DNA of 64,000 bases from the NCBI GenBank assembly GCA_963783045.1, contig CAWAMD010000005.1, forward strand, positions 1,426,001-1,490,000, written 5' to 3'. The DNA is from CAWAMD01 sp963783045. Lineage in GTDB: Bacteria > Actinomycetota > Nitriliruptoria > Nitriliruptorales > Nitriliruptoraceae. Position 1 is the stretch's first letter, and each line of letters starts with the position of its first letter. Positions 45,454-54,220 of the stretch are shown in pieces. Below the pieces are notes generated by a model, which had not been told where the DNA came from, made no database searches, and worked only from the letters and a program-made list of their open reading frames with translations. A program made the translations under genes and the position numbers.

Positions 45454-45476
45454 GGCACGCCGGCCACCGGCGTGCC
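45454..45476 (+). promoter_or_regulatory. Hairpin in the 5' region of the lyase gene
   Basis: Perfect 10-bp stem (GGCACGCCGG with CCGGCGTGCC) and a 3-nt loop, 10 bases upstream of the GGAGGAGG site of the gene at 45501. It could affect its translation or end upstream transcription. Confidence 0.4.
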
Positions 45477-45500
45477 GAGCCGACGTGGAGGAGGCGCACC

Positions 45501-46880
45501 ATGGATCGCCGCAGCTGGGCCGAGCCGTACAAGATCAAGATGGTCGAGCCCATCACGATGACGACCCGGGAGCACCGGGAGCAGGCCATCGCCGAGGCGG
45601 GCTACAACACGTTCCTGCTGCGCTCCGAGGACGTCTACATCGACCTGCTGACCGACTCGGGCACCTCGGCGATGTCGGACCAGCAGTGGGCGGCGCTCAT
45701 GGTCGGCGACGAGGCGTACGCCGGCAGCCGCAGCTTCTACCACCTGGTCGACGCGGTGCAGGAGGTCTACGGCTACCCGGAGCTCGTCCCCACCCACCAG
45801 GGCCGCGGCGCCGAGCACATCCTCAGCCAGATCCTCATCCGCCCCGGCGACACGGTCCCGGGCAACATGTACTTCACGACGACCCGGTTCCACCAGGAGT
45901 ACGCCGGCGGGCGGTTCGTCAACGTCATCGTCGACGAGGCCCACGACCCGGCGTCCCTCCACCCGTTCAAGGGCAACATCGACCTCGACAAGCTGCAGGC
46001 CGTCATCGACGAGGTCGGTGCCGAACGGATCCCCTACGTCTCCTTCGAGACGAACGTGAACATGGCCGGCGGGCAGCCCGCCTCGATGGCGAACATCAAG
46101 GCCGTCCACGAGCTGTGCCGGCGCCACGGGATCCTCGTCATGCTGGACGCGACCCGGGCGCTCGAGAACGCCTGGTTCATCAAGCAGCGCGAAGCCGGCT
46201 ACGAGGACCGCTCCGTCAAGGACATCCTCGCCGAGATCTGCTCGTACTCCGACGGGGCCACGGTCTCGTCGAAGAAGGACAACCTCGTCAACATCGGCGG
46301 GTTCCTCGCGCTGCGCGATCCGGAGCTGGCACGCAAGGCCCGCAGCCTGCTCGTAGCCTTCGAGGGGCTGCACACCTACGGCGGCATGTCCGGCCGTGAC
46401 ATGGAGGCGCTGGCGCGCGGGATCCACGAGATGGTCGCCACCGACGACCACGTCGCCGCCCGGGTCGGCCAGGTCGAGTACCTCGGCGACGCGCTCATCA
46501 AGGCCGACGTACCGATCGTGCGCCCCGTCGGCGGACACGGCATCTTCCTGGACGCGAAGGCGATCCTCCCCCACATCCCCCAGGAGCACCTCCCGGCCCA
46601 GGCCCTGACCGCAGCCCTCTACCTCGACGCCGGGGTGCGCGGTATGGAGCGCGGCATCGTGTCCGCCGGACGTGACCCGGCCACCGGCGACCACCACTAC
46701 CCGAAGCTCGAGCTCGTCCGTCTCGCGATCCCCCGCCGCGTCTACACCCAGGCGCACATGGACGTGACGGCCGAGTCCGTGATCGCCGTCATGGCGGACG
46801 CCGAGTCGATCCGCGGGCTCGCGTTCACCTACGAGCCCGAGGAGCTCCGCTTCTTCCAGGCGCGGTTCCGCCCACGCTGA
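45501..46880 (+). CDS. PLP-dependent beta-eliminating lyase, tyrosine phenol-lyase/tryptophanase family
   Basis: 459 residues, ATG with GGAGGAGG ahead. The family is unmistakable: ELVPTHQGRGAEHILSQILI, VMLDATRALENAWFIKQREA and the PLP Lys K259 in SSKKDNLVNIGGFLA. Details favour tyrosine phenol-lyase over tryptophanase: NMYFTTTRFHQEYAGG, and R384 in GVRGMERGIVSAGRDP at the place of the TPL Arg that reads the phenol ring; tryptophanase has a hydrophobic residue there. It would split tyrosine into phenol, pyruvate and ammonia, or run in reverse. Many such genes are simply annotated tryptophanase. Monocistronic. Confidence 0.85.
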   Translation: MDRRSWAEPYKIKMVEPITMTTREHREQAIAEAGYNTFLLRSEDVYIDLLTDSGTSAMSDQQWAALMVGDEAYAGSRSFYHLVDAVQEVYGYPELVPTHQGRGAEHILSQILIRPGDTVPGNMYFTTTRFHQEYAGGRFVNVIVDEAHDPASLHPFKGNIDLDKLQAVIDEVGAERIPYVSFETNVNMAGGQPASMANIKAVHELCRRHGILVMLDATRALENAWFIKQREAGYEDRSVKDILAEICSYSDGATVSSKKDNLVNIGGFLALRDPELARKARSLLVAFEGLHTYGGMSGRDMEALARGIHEMVATDDHVAARVGQVEYLGDALIKADVPIVRPVGGHGIFLDAKAILPHIPQEHLPAQALTAALYLDAGVRGMERGIVSAGRDPATGDHHYPKLELVRLAIPRRVYTQAHMDVTAESVIAVMADAESIRGLAFTYEPEELRFFQARFRPR

Positions 46881-46931
46881 CCCGCCCCGCGTGGCAGGCT
46901 GCCCCGGGGCGACGACCATCGAGGGGCAGCC

Positions 46932-47732
46932 ATGCGCGCAACCACCAGGCGGCGCTGGCGCTGGACGCCGACGCTCGTGGTCGTGACCGCCGTCGCGGTC
47001 GTCGTGGGATGGTGGCTCGAGGCGCGGACCGCGACGGTGCCGACGACCCTCGCGGACGCCGTGGCCGCCTGGCACCAGGAGGGCGACGGGACCGACCTCG
47101 GCGCCGCGTCCGGCGTCTACGCGATGGACACCACCGGCCAGGAGCAGGTCGCGGTGCTCGGGGGGCTCGGCCACCAGTACCCGGCCACGACCCCCGTGCT
47201 CGTCCGCGTCGACGGGCAGGGATGCATGACCTGGCGCTGGACGCCGATCGCGGAGCGGTGGCAGGAGCGGGTGACGTGCCCCGACGCGGCCGGCGGCGGT
47301 ACCCGGCTGGTGTCGATCGCGTCCCTGCACGCCTTCATGGGCCGCGAGGACCGGCGACGCTACCGCTGCGACGAGGACTCGGTGGCCCTGCCCGCCTCGC
47401 CCGTCGCCGGCGCCACGTTCAGCGCCCGGTGCACCTCGCCGTCGAGCGACCTGTCCGGCCCCGTGACGCTGACGATCGAGGGCCGGGTCGCCGAGGTGGG
47501 CACCATCGACGTCGCGGGCACGCCGCAGGCCGTGGTGCGCGTCGACGTCGAGCAGACGCTGAGCGGCGACACCACCGGGACGGCCAGCTACGTGCGCTGG
47601 CTCGACCCCGACACCGCGCTGGTGCTGCGCGAGGAGTGCCGCACCGCGACGCGGTCGAAGAGCTTCGTGGGGACCGTGACCCGGACCGAGGAGTACACGA
47701 TCGCGCTGGCGCCCGGCGGCCCCTACCGCTGA
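46932..47732 (+). CDS. Membrane-anchored hypothetical protein
   Basis: 266 residues, with GAGGGGCAGCC before ATG 46932. One N-terminal transmembrane segment (TPTLVVVTAVAVVVGWWLEA) after a basic head marks a signal anchor. The outside part is beta-rich with five or so Cys (GQGCMTWRWTPIAERW, RVTCPD, RYRCDE, FSARCTS, REECRT) that may form disulphides, and ends TRTEEYTIALAPGGPYR. No family recognised. A strong hairpin follows the stop. Confidence 0.65.
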   Translation: MRATTRRRWRWTPTLVVVTAVAVVVGWWLEARTATVPTTLADAVAAWHQEGDGTDLGAASGVYAMDTTGQEQVAVLGGLGHQYPATTPVLVRVDGQGCMTWRWTPIAERWQERVTCPDAAGGGTRLVSIASLHAFMGREDRRRYRCDEDSVALPASPVAGATFSARCTSPSSDLSGPVTLTIEGRVAEVGTIDVAGTPQAVVRVDVEQTLSGDTTGTASYVRWLDPDTALVLREECRTATRSKSFVGTVTRTEEYTIALAPGGPYR

Positions 47733-47747
47733 ACGGTGCGCATGACG

Positions 47748-47776
47748 ACGGCCGGCCCGTTCGACGGGCCGGCCGT
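47748..47776. terminator. Bidirectional hairpin terminator
   Basis: Perfect 12-bp stem (ACGGCCGGCCCG with CGGGCCGGCCGT) and 5-nt loop between the convergent genes ending at 47732 (+) and 47858 (-). Confidence 0.7.
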
Positions 47777-47857
47777 GTCTGCTGCGCCGGGGAGAGACGG
47801 CGCGGTCAGGCGGTCAGGGGCAGGTCGTGGTCAGGTCGTCGGGAGCTCATCCGTGCG

Positions 47858-48463
47858 TCAGAGGATGCCCTGCTTGATGGCCTCGGCGACGGCACCCGCG
47901 CGGTTGCGGACGCCGAGCTTGTCGTAGACCTCCTGGGCGTAGGCCTTGACGGTCCGCTCGGTGATGCCGAGCTCCTCGCCGATGTCGTTGTTCGTCATGC
48001 CCTCGGCGATGAGCTCGAGGACCTGCTGCTGACGCGGCGAGAGCGACGGGCCGATCTCGACCTCGGGAACCTCGAAGACGGTCGTCGCCTGCTCCTGCAT
48101 GGCGGCGGTCGCCGGGTCCTCGACCTGTGCCTCGACGCCACCGAAGCTGAGGGTGTCACCGTGCTGCACGACGGCCGAGCCGGCGACGTCCTCGCCGTTC
48201 ACCTTCGTGCCGCCGCTCGAGCCGAGGTCGGTCACGATCAGCGAGCGTCCCCGCTTCTCGATCCGGGCGTGCACACGGGAGACCTGGGGTGCGCTCAGGA
48301 CGTAGGTATTGTCCTCACGCCGGCCGATCGTGCCCTCGTCCTGGTCGATGCGGATCGCCAGGCCGTCGGCGAACCGCAGCGTCGCCGTCGGCACGACACG
48401 TGCCGCCTTCTGCGGCGGGGCGACGGGGGTCGCGCGCTGGGGCGTGTTGGGGGTGGTGGCCAT
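47858..48463 (-). CDS. FHA domain-LuxR helix-turn-helix regulator
   Basis: 201 residues from ATG 48463. Residues ~28-110 are an FHA domain (EGTIGRREDNTYVLSAPQVS, then RVHARIEKRGRSLIVTDLGS and GGTKVNGEDV), which binds phospho-threonine. The C-terminal ~65 residues are a LuxR-type HTH (LSPRQQQVLELIAEGMTNND, then GITERTVKAYAQEVYDKLGV). It has no response-regulator receiver, so it probably responds to Ser/Thr kinase signalling rather than to a histidine kinase. No kinase gene is seen nearby. The tail AVAEAIKQGIL is typical of LuxR ends. Confidence 0.83.
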   Translation of the reverse strand: MATTPNTPQRATPVAPPQKAARVVPTATLRFADGLAIRIDQDEGTIGRREDNTYVLSAPQVSRVHARIEKRGRSLIVTDLGSSGGTKVNGEDVAGSAVVQHGDTLSFGGVEAQVEDPATAAMQEQATTVFEVPEVEIGPSLSPRQQQVLELIAEGMTNNDIGEELGITERTVKAYAQEVYDKLGVRNRAGAVAEAIKQGIL

Positions 48464-48677
48464 TCGCTGTCTCCGGTCGAGAACACGGGGATGGGAGGGA
48501 TGTGTCGCGTGTGCCGCGGGGGGCGACGGTCGCCTCCAGTATCCGCTGCCCGCCGGCCACTGGCTCACCGGCAAAGGGGCGACGGCATGGACGTACGGAC
48601 AGTGCGGGGTGGCCGAACGGCAGGGGTGTCGGCGGTCCGATGCGGCGATGTGGCCGCTTTGCGGCATGCTCGGGCCC

Positions 48678-49409
48678 ATGGACCAGGACGACACCCCTCC
48701 CGCCTCCTCCTCCGCCCCCGCGACCGCGTCCGCCGCCTTCCGTGAGGGCGCCACCCGGTCGTGGCCGCTGCTGCTCGGGGTCGCCCCGTTCGGGATGATC
48801 ACGGGCGTCGCCGCCATCGGGATCGGGCTCGGCCTGTGGCAGGCGGTGGGCTTCTCCGCGATCGTCGTCGCCGGCGCGTCGCAGCTCGCCGCCATGGATC
48901 TCATCGGGCGCGGCGCCCCGGCCGTGGTGGCGATCGGGACCGGTCTCGTGATCAACCTGCGGTTCCTCATGTACTCGGCGTCGCTGGCACCGCACGTGCC
49001 CGACTGGCGGCTGCGTCGCCGGGCCGTGGCCGCCTACTTCCTGACCGACCAGGCCTACGCGCTGTCGGTGTCGCGCTGGGCACGTCCCGGCGGCCGCGCG
49101 CACCGCTTCGCGTACTACCTCGGGGTGACGCTCCCGCTGTGGCTCGCCTGGCAGATCGCGACGGTCGTCGGGGCGCTCGTCGGCAACACCCTGCCACCGT
49201 CGCTGCCGCTCGGGTTCGCGGTGCCGCTGACGTTCCTCTCGCTGCTCCGGCCGAACATCACCGACCACCCGACGCTCGTCGCCGCGATCGCATCCGGGAC
49301 GGTGGCGGTCGTCGGCGCCGACCTGCCCGCCAACCTCGGCATGCCGCTCGCCGCCCTGACCGGGATCGTCGCCGGGGTGGTCGCCGCGGAGACCCGGAGC
49401 CGCCGATGA
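48678..49409 (+). CDS. azlC: AzlC family branched-chain amino acid exporter subunit
   Basis: 243 residues from ATG 48678 (MDQDDTPPASSSAP); no clear ribosome binding site, and ATG 48666 is also possible. AzlC pattern: FREGATRSWPLLLGVAPFGM, GASQLAAMDLIGRGAPAVVA, NLRFLMYSASLAPHVPDW, with about six to seven membrane segments. AzlC and AzlD together export branched-chain amino acids or analogues. azlD starts inside its stop codon. Confidence 0.82.
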   Translation: MDQDDTPPASSSAPATASAAFREGATRSWPLLLGVAPFGMITGVAAIGIGLGLWQAVGFSAIVVAGASQLAAMDLIGRGAPAVVAIGTGLVINLRFLMYSASLAPHVPDWRLRRRAVAAYFLTDQAYALSVSRWARPGGRAHRFAYYLGVTLPLWLAWQIATVVGALVGNTLPPSLPLGFAVPLTFLSLLRPNITDHPTLVAAIASGTVAVVGADLPANLGMPLAALTGIVAGVVAAETRSRR

Positions 49410-49732
49410 CCCTCGACACGACCGCCTGGATCGTCATCGGTGGCCTCGGGGTGGCGACCTACCTCGTGCGGTTCTCCTTCCTCGCGGTGGCCCACCGGCT
49501 CACCGCGCTCCCGGAGCGGATCCGTATCGCCCTGCGCATGATCCCGCCGGCAGCGCTGGCGGCCCTCGTCGCACCGGCGCTGCTGCGCCCCGAGGGCTAC
49601 GTCGACCTGACGAGCCCGCGGCTGTGGGCCGGCGTGCTCGCCCTCGGGGTCGCCTGGTGGACGCGGAGCCTGCTCGCGACGATCGTCGCCGGGATGGTCG
49701 CCGTCGTGATCCTCCAGCAGCTGCTCGGCTGA
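49406..49732 (+). CDS. azlD: AzlD family protein
   Basis: 108 residues, ATG 49406 overlapping the azlC stop in ATGA. Three to four membrane segments with the AzlD pattern TYLVRFSFLAVAHRLTALPE and ALRMIPPAALAALVAPALLR. Forms the exporter with AzlC. Confidence 0.82.
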   Translation: MTLDTTAWIVIGGLGVATYLVRFSFLAVAHRLTALPERIRIALRMIPPAALAALVAPALLRPEGYVDLTSPRLWAGVLALGVAWWTRSLLATIVAGMVAVVILQQLLG

Positions 49733-49819
49733 GCCGGACCGTCCGGAGGCGGGCAGGAGCCGGGCCCCTCGGCGCCGAAGGCCGCAGGGAACGCCCCACC
49801 GCCTGCGAGGGAGGATCCT

Positions 49820-51529
49820 GTGCGACGGCGAACGCGAACCCCGTCCAGCCGGTCGACGACGGCGGCGCTGACGGCCGCCCTGCTGGCCACGACCGGGCTG
49901 GCGGCGGCACCGCGCCACCACGAGCGACCGACGGCGGCGCCGCCCCGGTGCGCCGCACCGGCGTCCCCGGACGGGCTCGAGCCGCCCTGCAACCCCTACC
50001 TCGCCCCGAGCCTGTGGTCGGCGAACCACCGCAATGCCTACGCGCAGGCGTCCTCGCCGGCCCCCGGTCCGGTCGGGCCACCGGAGCGGATCGACGTGCA
50101 CCACGCCGGGGTGGTCGGCGACCCGATCGTGGTCACGTTCTCGCCCCCGTACCCGGACGGCGAGCGGGTCGTGTGGGGCTCGACGGTCGGCCCGACCGGC
50201 GAGGTGTTCAAGCTGGACCCGACGGACTTCTCGATCATCGACGAGTTCCGCCCGCAGACCGAGGGCGGCGAGGCGCCCCAGGAGGCCGGCATGTCCGGCG
50301 CCTACAACGTCCTCGACCGCGACGGGCACCTGATCGTCGGCCGCAAGCAGGCCCTGGAGGTCTACGGGGACGCCGTGCCGGGCGAGCGCACGTCCGACGT
50401 GGCACGCCTCGACCGCTTCGACCTGCCCGACGCCGCGTTCTGCCGGCCGGGCTCGGACGAGAGCCTCATCGGCATCAACATGACCTACGACGGGCACGTC
50501 GCGTTCGCGACGAGCCTCGGCAACGTCGGCGTGGTGCCCCGCGATCCGGCGACGATGGACGCCGACCACCTCGCCGTCCACCGGATCAACGGCGCCGCCT
50601 GCGACGACGCGCAGATCGGCACCGACCAGCTCGAGCAGGTCGCGAACACGATCGCCACCGACGAGGACGGCGGCATCTACGTGATCACGAGCGACGCGAT
50701 GCACCGCATCGACTGGGACGGGGCGACGCTCGCCGACGCGTGGACCTCTCCCTACACCTCCGACCGCACGAGCGACGGGTCGCTCGGCCCCGGCTCCGGC
50801 GCGTCACCCACGCTGATGGGCACCCGCCCGGGCGACGACCGCTTCGTGGTGATCTACGACGACGCGCAGGTCTTCCACCTCGAGCTGCTGTGGCGCGGGA
50901 GGATCCCCGCCGACTGGGAGGGGCTGCCCGGCGAGCCGCGGCGGGTCGCCTGCAAGGTGCCGGTCGACTTCGGCCGGGACGACAGCGAGGCGTTCTCCGA
51001 GCAGTCGCCGCTCGTGCGCGGCTACGCGACGGTGCTCGTCAGCGACCGGATGCAGGCGGACCCGCTGTGGTCGCAGGTGCCGAGCCGGGCCTACGGGTGG
51101 GCACAGCTCGCCGGCGGGACCCCGGGCAACGAGCCACGGGGCGCCGCGCGGATCGACTGGGACCCGGCGACGCGGACCTGCCACACGGTGTGGGAGAACC
51201 CCGACGTGGCCATCCCCAACACGATCCCGACCATGTCCGCCGCCACGAACATGATGTACGCGGTCGGCGTGGAGAACGGCACCTGGACGCTGCTCGGGCT
51301 GGACTGGGACACCGGGAAGGTGCGGCTGTCGGTGCCGACCGCGCCGGTCCCGACCGAGAACAGCCTGTGGGCCGCCACGACCGTGGGGCCGGACGGCGCG
51401 GTCTACTCGGGCACGTTCGGCGGCGTCACCCGCTGGCAGCAGTGCGCGCCGGACGCCGAGGACTGCGGCCGCCGGCCCGGCCCTGCCGAGCACCTGGTCG
51501 GCGATCCGACCGACGACCCGGTCCCCTAG
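49820..51529 (+). CDS. Secreted beta-propeller-like hypothetical protein
   Basis: 569 residues; GTG 49820 has GGGAGGATCC ahead. A signal peptide (TTAALTAALLATTGLAAAPR) precedes a short Pro/Cys-rich stretch, then repeated beta blades with D-x-x-G turns: YNVLDRDGHLIVGRKQALEV, NMTYDGHVAFATSLGNVGVV, ATDEDGGIYVITSDAMHRID, ATTVGPDGAVYSGTFGGVTR. This is a WD/PQQ-like propeller of unknown ligand. Several Cys pairs suggest disulphides outside the cell. Not in an evident operon. Confidence 0.7.
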   Translation: MRRRTRTPSSRSTTAALTAALLATTGLAAAPRHHERPTAAPPRCAAPASPDGLEPPCNPYLAPSLWSANHRNAYAQASSPAPGPVGPPERIDVHHAGVVGDPIVVTFSPPYPDGERVVWGSTVGPTGEVFKLDPTDFSIIDEFRPQTEGGEAPQEAGMSGAYNVLDRDGHLIVGRKQALEVYGDAVPGERTSDVARLDRFDLPDAAFCRPGSDESLIGINMTYDGHVAFATSLGNVGVVPRDPATMDADHLAVHRINGAACDDAQIGTDQLEQVANTIATDEDGGIYVITSDAMHRIDWDGATLADAWTSPYTSDRTSDGSLGPGSGASPTLMGTRPGDDRFVVIYDDAQVFHLELLWRGRIPADWEGLPGEPRRVACKVPVDFGRDDSEAFSEQSPLVRGYATVLVSDRMQADPLWSQVPSRAYGWAQLAGGTPGNEPRGAARIDWDPATRTCHTVWENPDVAIPNTIPTMSAATNMMYAVGVENGTWTLLGLDWDTGKVRLSVPTAPVPTENSLWAATTVGPDGAVYSGTFGGVTRWQQCAPDAEDCGRRPGPAEHLVGDPTDDPVP

Positions 51530-51566
51530 GCTGGTCCACCGGCGACGGACGATCGAAAGGCTCCCC

Positions 51567-52322
51567 GTGATCGAGCGTGAGGACCGCGACGGCGTCACCG
51601 TCCTGCGCCTCGATCACGGCAAGGTCAACGCGCTCGACCTCGAGCTGCTCGAGGCGATCACGGCCACGTTCACGTCGCTGGCCACCGACGGCGCCCCGCC
51701 GGTCGTGCTCACCGGCGCCGGCAGCGCGTTCTCGGCCGGGGTGGACCTGCGCCGCATCGTGGACGGCGGCGCCGACTACGTCCGCCGGTTCCTCCCGGCC
51801 CTGAGCCAGGCGTTCGAGACGACGTTCACCTACCCGGGGCCGCTCGTCGCCGCTGTGAACGGGCACGCGATCGCCGGCGGGTTCATCCTCGTCTGCGCCG
51901 CCGACCGGCGGTTCGGCGCAGACGGCGGCGCCCGGCTCGGGATCACCGAGCTGAAGGTCGGCGTGCCGTTTCCCGCCGCCGCCATGGAGGTGGTCCGGTT
52001 CGCGGTGGGCGACCCGGTCGCGCAGCGGCTGGCGATGACCGGCGACCTGCTCGACACCGCCGGTGCTGCCACGCAGGGCATCCTCGACGCCGTCGTCGCG
52101 CCGGACGAGCTCGCCACCCGGGCGGTCGACGAGGCACGTCGGCTCGGCGCGATCCCGACGACGACGTTCCGCCTCACCAAGCAGCAGCTGCGCCGGCCCA
52201 CGGTGGGCCGGATCGCGGCCGACCGTCAGGCCCACGACCCGCAGGTGCTCGAGCAGTGGGCGGCGGACGAGACCGTCGCCGCCATCGAGGCGTTCATGGC
52301 CGCCACGCTGTCCCGCTCGTAG
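51567..52322 (+). CDS. Enoyl-CoA hydratase/isomerase family protein
   Basis: 251 residues, GTG start after GAAAGGCTCC. Crotonase fold: VTVLRLDHGKVNALDLELLE, the oxyanion-hole motif VLTGAGSAFSAGVDLRRIVD, and AAVNGHAIAGGFILVCAADR. It lacks an obvious Glu pair in the usual hydratase positions (ELKVGVPFPAAAMEVVRF has one Glu), so isomerase or other crotonase chemistry is possible. Likely cytoplasmic acyl-CoA metabolism. Confidence 0.83.
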   Translation: MIEREDRDGVTVLRLDHGKVNALDLELLEAITATFTSLATDGAPPVVLTGAGSAFSAGVDLRRIVDGGADYVRRFLPALSQAFETTFTYPGPLVAAVNGHAIAGGFILVCAADRRFGADGGARLGITELKVGVPFPAAAMEVVRFAVGDPVAQRLAMTGDLLDTAGAATQGILDAVVAPDELATRAVDEARRLGAIPTTTFRLTKQQLRRPTVGRIAADRQAHDPQVLEQWAADETVAAIEAFMAATLSRS

Positions 52323-52364
52323 CCGCGGCCCGCCGCCCATGCCCATCCGCATGCTGGAGGACCC

Positions 52365-53352
52365 ATGGAGTACGTGACGCTCGGCGACACCGGTCTGCAG
52401 GTGTCGCGGATCTGGCTCGGCATGATGAGCTACGGCGACCCGGCCTGGCGCGAGTGGGTGCTCGGCGAGGAGGCGGCCGAGCCCTTCGTCACACGAGCGC
52501 TCGAGCTCGGCATCAACACCTTCGACACCGCCGACATGTACTCCCGGGGCGTCAGCGAGGAGGTCACCGGCAGGTTGCTGCGGCGGCACGCCTCCCGCGA
52601 GGACGTGGTCATCGCCACGAAGGTGTTCTTCCCGACGACCGACGGACTGAACCGCAGCGGGCTGTCCCGCAAGCACGTCATGGACGCGATCGACGCGTCC
52701 CTGACGCGGCTCGGCGTCGACCACGTCGACCTCTACCAGATCCACCGGTGGGATCCCGACACCCCCATCGAGGAGACGATGGAGGCGCTGCACGAACGTC
52801 GTGCGGGCCGGCAAAGCCCGCTACATCGGCGCGTCGTCGATGTGGGCCTGGCAGTTCGCGAAGGCGCAGCACGTCGCCGACCAGCACGGCTGGACCCGGT
52901 TCGTCTCCATGCAGCCGCACTACAACCTCCTCTACCGCGAGGAGGAGCGCGAGATGCTGCCCCAGTGCCGCGACATGGGCGTGGGCGTCGTGCCGTGGAG
53001 CCCGCTCGGGCGCGGCCGGCTGGCGCGGCCGCTGGCGCAGACCCGGGACGCCGCGACGACCCGCGCACAGTCCGACGACATCGGCGACCACATGTACCGC
53101 CACGTCACCGAGTCGGACTGGACCATCGTCGAGCGCGTGCACGACCTGGCGGGTCGGATGGGCGTGTCGGCGGCGCAGGTGGCGCTGGCCTGGCTGCTCC
53201 GCCAGCCGGGGGTGACCGCGCCCATCGTCGGGGCCACGAAGATCGAACACCTCGAGACGGCGGTCGGCGCGGTCGACGTGGCGCTGTCCGACGAGGACGC
53301 CGCCTGGCTCGAGGAGCCCTACCAGCCGCATCCGATCTCCGGGCACCGGTGA
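52365..53352 (+). CDS. Aldo/keto reductase (one apparent frameshift)
   Basis: ATG 52365 with GGAGGACCC ahead. The first frame holds the NADPH-binding barrel start (VTLGDTGLQVSRIWLGMMSY), catalytic Asp and Tyr in INTFDTADMYSRGVSEE, Lys in VIATKVFF and His in YQIHRWD. At about 52795 one extra base (CACGAACGTC where CACGACGTC is expected) moves the frame to RAGKARYIGASSMWAWQFAK. It ends VGATKIEHLETAVGAVDVAL and EEPYQPHPISG. Corrected length is about 328 residues, normal for the family. All four catalytic residues are present, so the break may be a sequencing error. Confidence 0.8.
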
Positions 53353-54219
53353 TCACCGCCGCGCGGCGAGGGGACCCTCACGCTCGGACGGGGACACGGC
53401 CACCTCGCCACGCCCGCTGCTGGCCCACAGGACGGTGGCGACGAGCACGGCCCACGTCGCACCGAGCAGGGCGCCGGCCAGCACGTCGGTGAGCCAGTGC
53501 GCCCCGAGATACAGCCGCGAGAGGGCGACGACCACGATCGCCGCGGCGGCGAGCGTGACCGCGGTCGTCTTCACGAGCCAGCGCAGCCCGAGGGTCGCCA
53601 CAAGCAGCGCGAGCGCCGTGTAGAAGGCCGCCGTCCCGGTGGTGTGCCCGGACGGGAAGGCCTTGCCCGCCACGTCCCCGACCGCGAAGGCGGCGCCCGG
53701 ACGCGGTCGGCCGACGAGCACCTTCGCGGCGTCGTAGATCCCGATCGCCCCGCCCACCGCCACCGCCAGGAAGGCGAGACCACGCCAGTCCCGCCGTCGC
53801 CACCACCACAGCAGCCCGACGATCAGGCCCAGCGACACGAGCGTCAGCGTGTCGCCCACCCAGGAGGCCAGGTGCTGCACCGTCGTCAACCACGGGTGAC
53901 GGTGCGCCGCCAGGTAGCGGGTGACGACCCGGTCGAAGCCGGGGCCGGCGTGCTGCCCCGCGGGCAGAGTCAGCAGGAGCCAGCCGGCCAGCCAGGTCGC
54001 ACCGATGAGGATGACCATCCACCCGACCGTCCACACCGTGGCGCCCGGAAGGACCCCCAGCCGGCCTGTCAGCCATGCGAACCGGGTCGTCAGGCCACGA
54101 CGGACCCCACGGACCGTCCGGCGCAGGGACGCCCGCTCGTCACGGCCGGAGACGGCCACGGTCACGCCGACGGCCAGCACCGCCGCGAGAAGGCCGAGCG
54201 TGATGAGGACGACGGTCAT
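53353..54219 (-). CDS. PAP2-family membrane phosphatase
   Basis: 288 residues from ATG 54219. Six hydrophobic segments with the three phosphatase motifs in order: KVLVGRPRP, FPSGHTTG and SRLYLGAHWLTDVLAG. Such enzymes remove phosphate from undecaprenyl pyrophosphate or lipid phosphates at the outer face of the membrane. Convergent with and touching the aldo/keto reductase gene; DUF1206 gene directly upstream with a 1-base gap, so they are probably one operon. Confidence 0.87.
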   Translation of the reverse strand: MTVVLITLGLLAAVLAVGVTVAVSGRDERASLRRTVRGVRRGLTTRFAWLTGRLGVLPGATVWTVGWMVILIGATWLAGWLLLTLPAGQHAGPGFDRVVTRYLAAHRHPWLTTVQHLASWVGDTLTLVSLGLIVGLLWWWRRRDWRGLAFLAVAVGGAIGIYDAAKVLVGRPRPGAAFAVGDVAGKAFPSGHTTGTAAFYTALALLVATLGLRWLVKTTAVTLAAAAIVVVALSRLYLGAHWLTDVLAGALLGATWAVLVATVLWASSGRGEVAVSPSEREGPLAARR

Positions 54220-54220
54220 G

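Noticed and set aside
45417..47330. 637-codon minus-strand frame opposite the lyase gene
   Set aside because: Antisense shadow; plus strand has the PLP Lys motif and a strong ribosome binding site.
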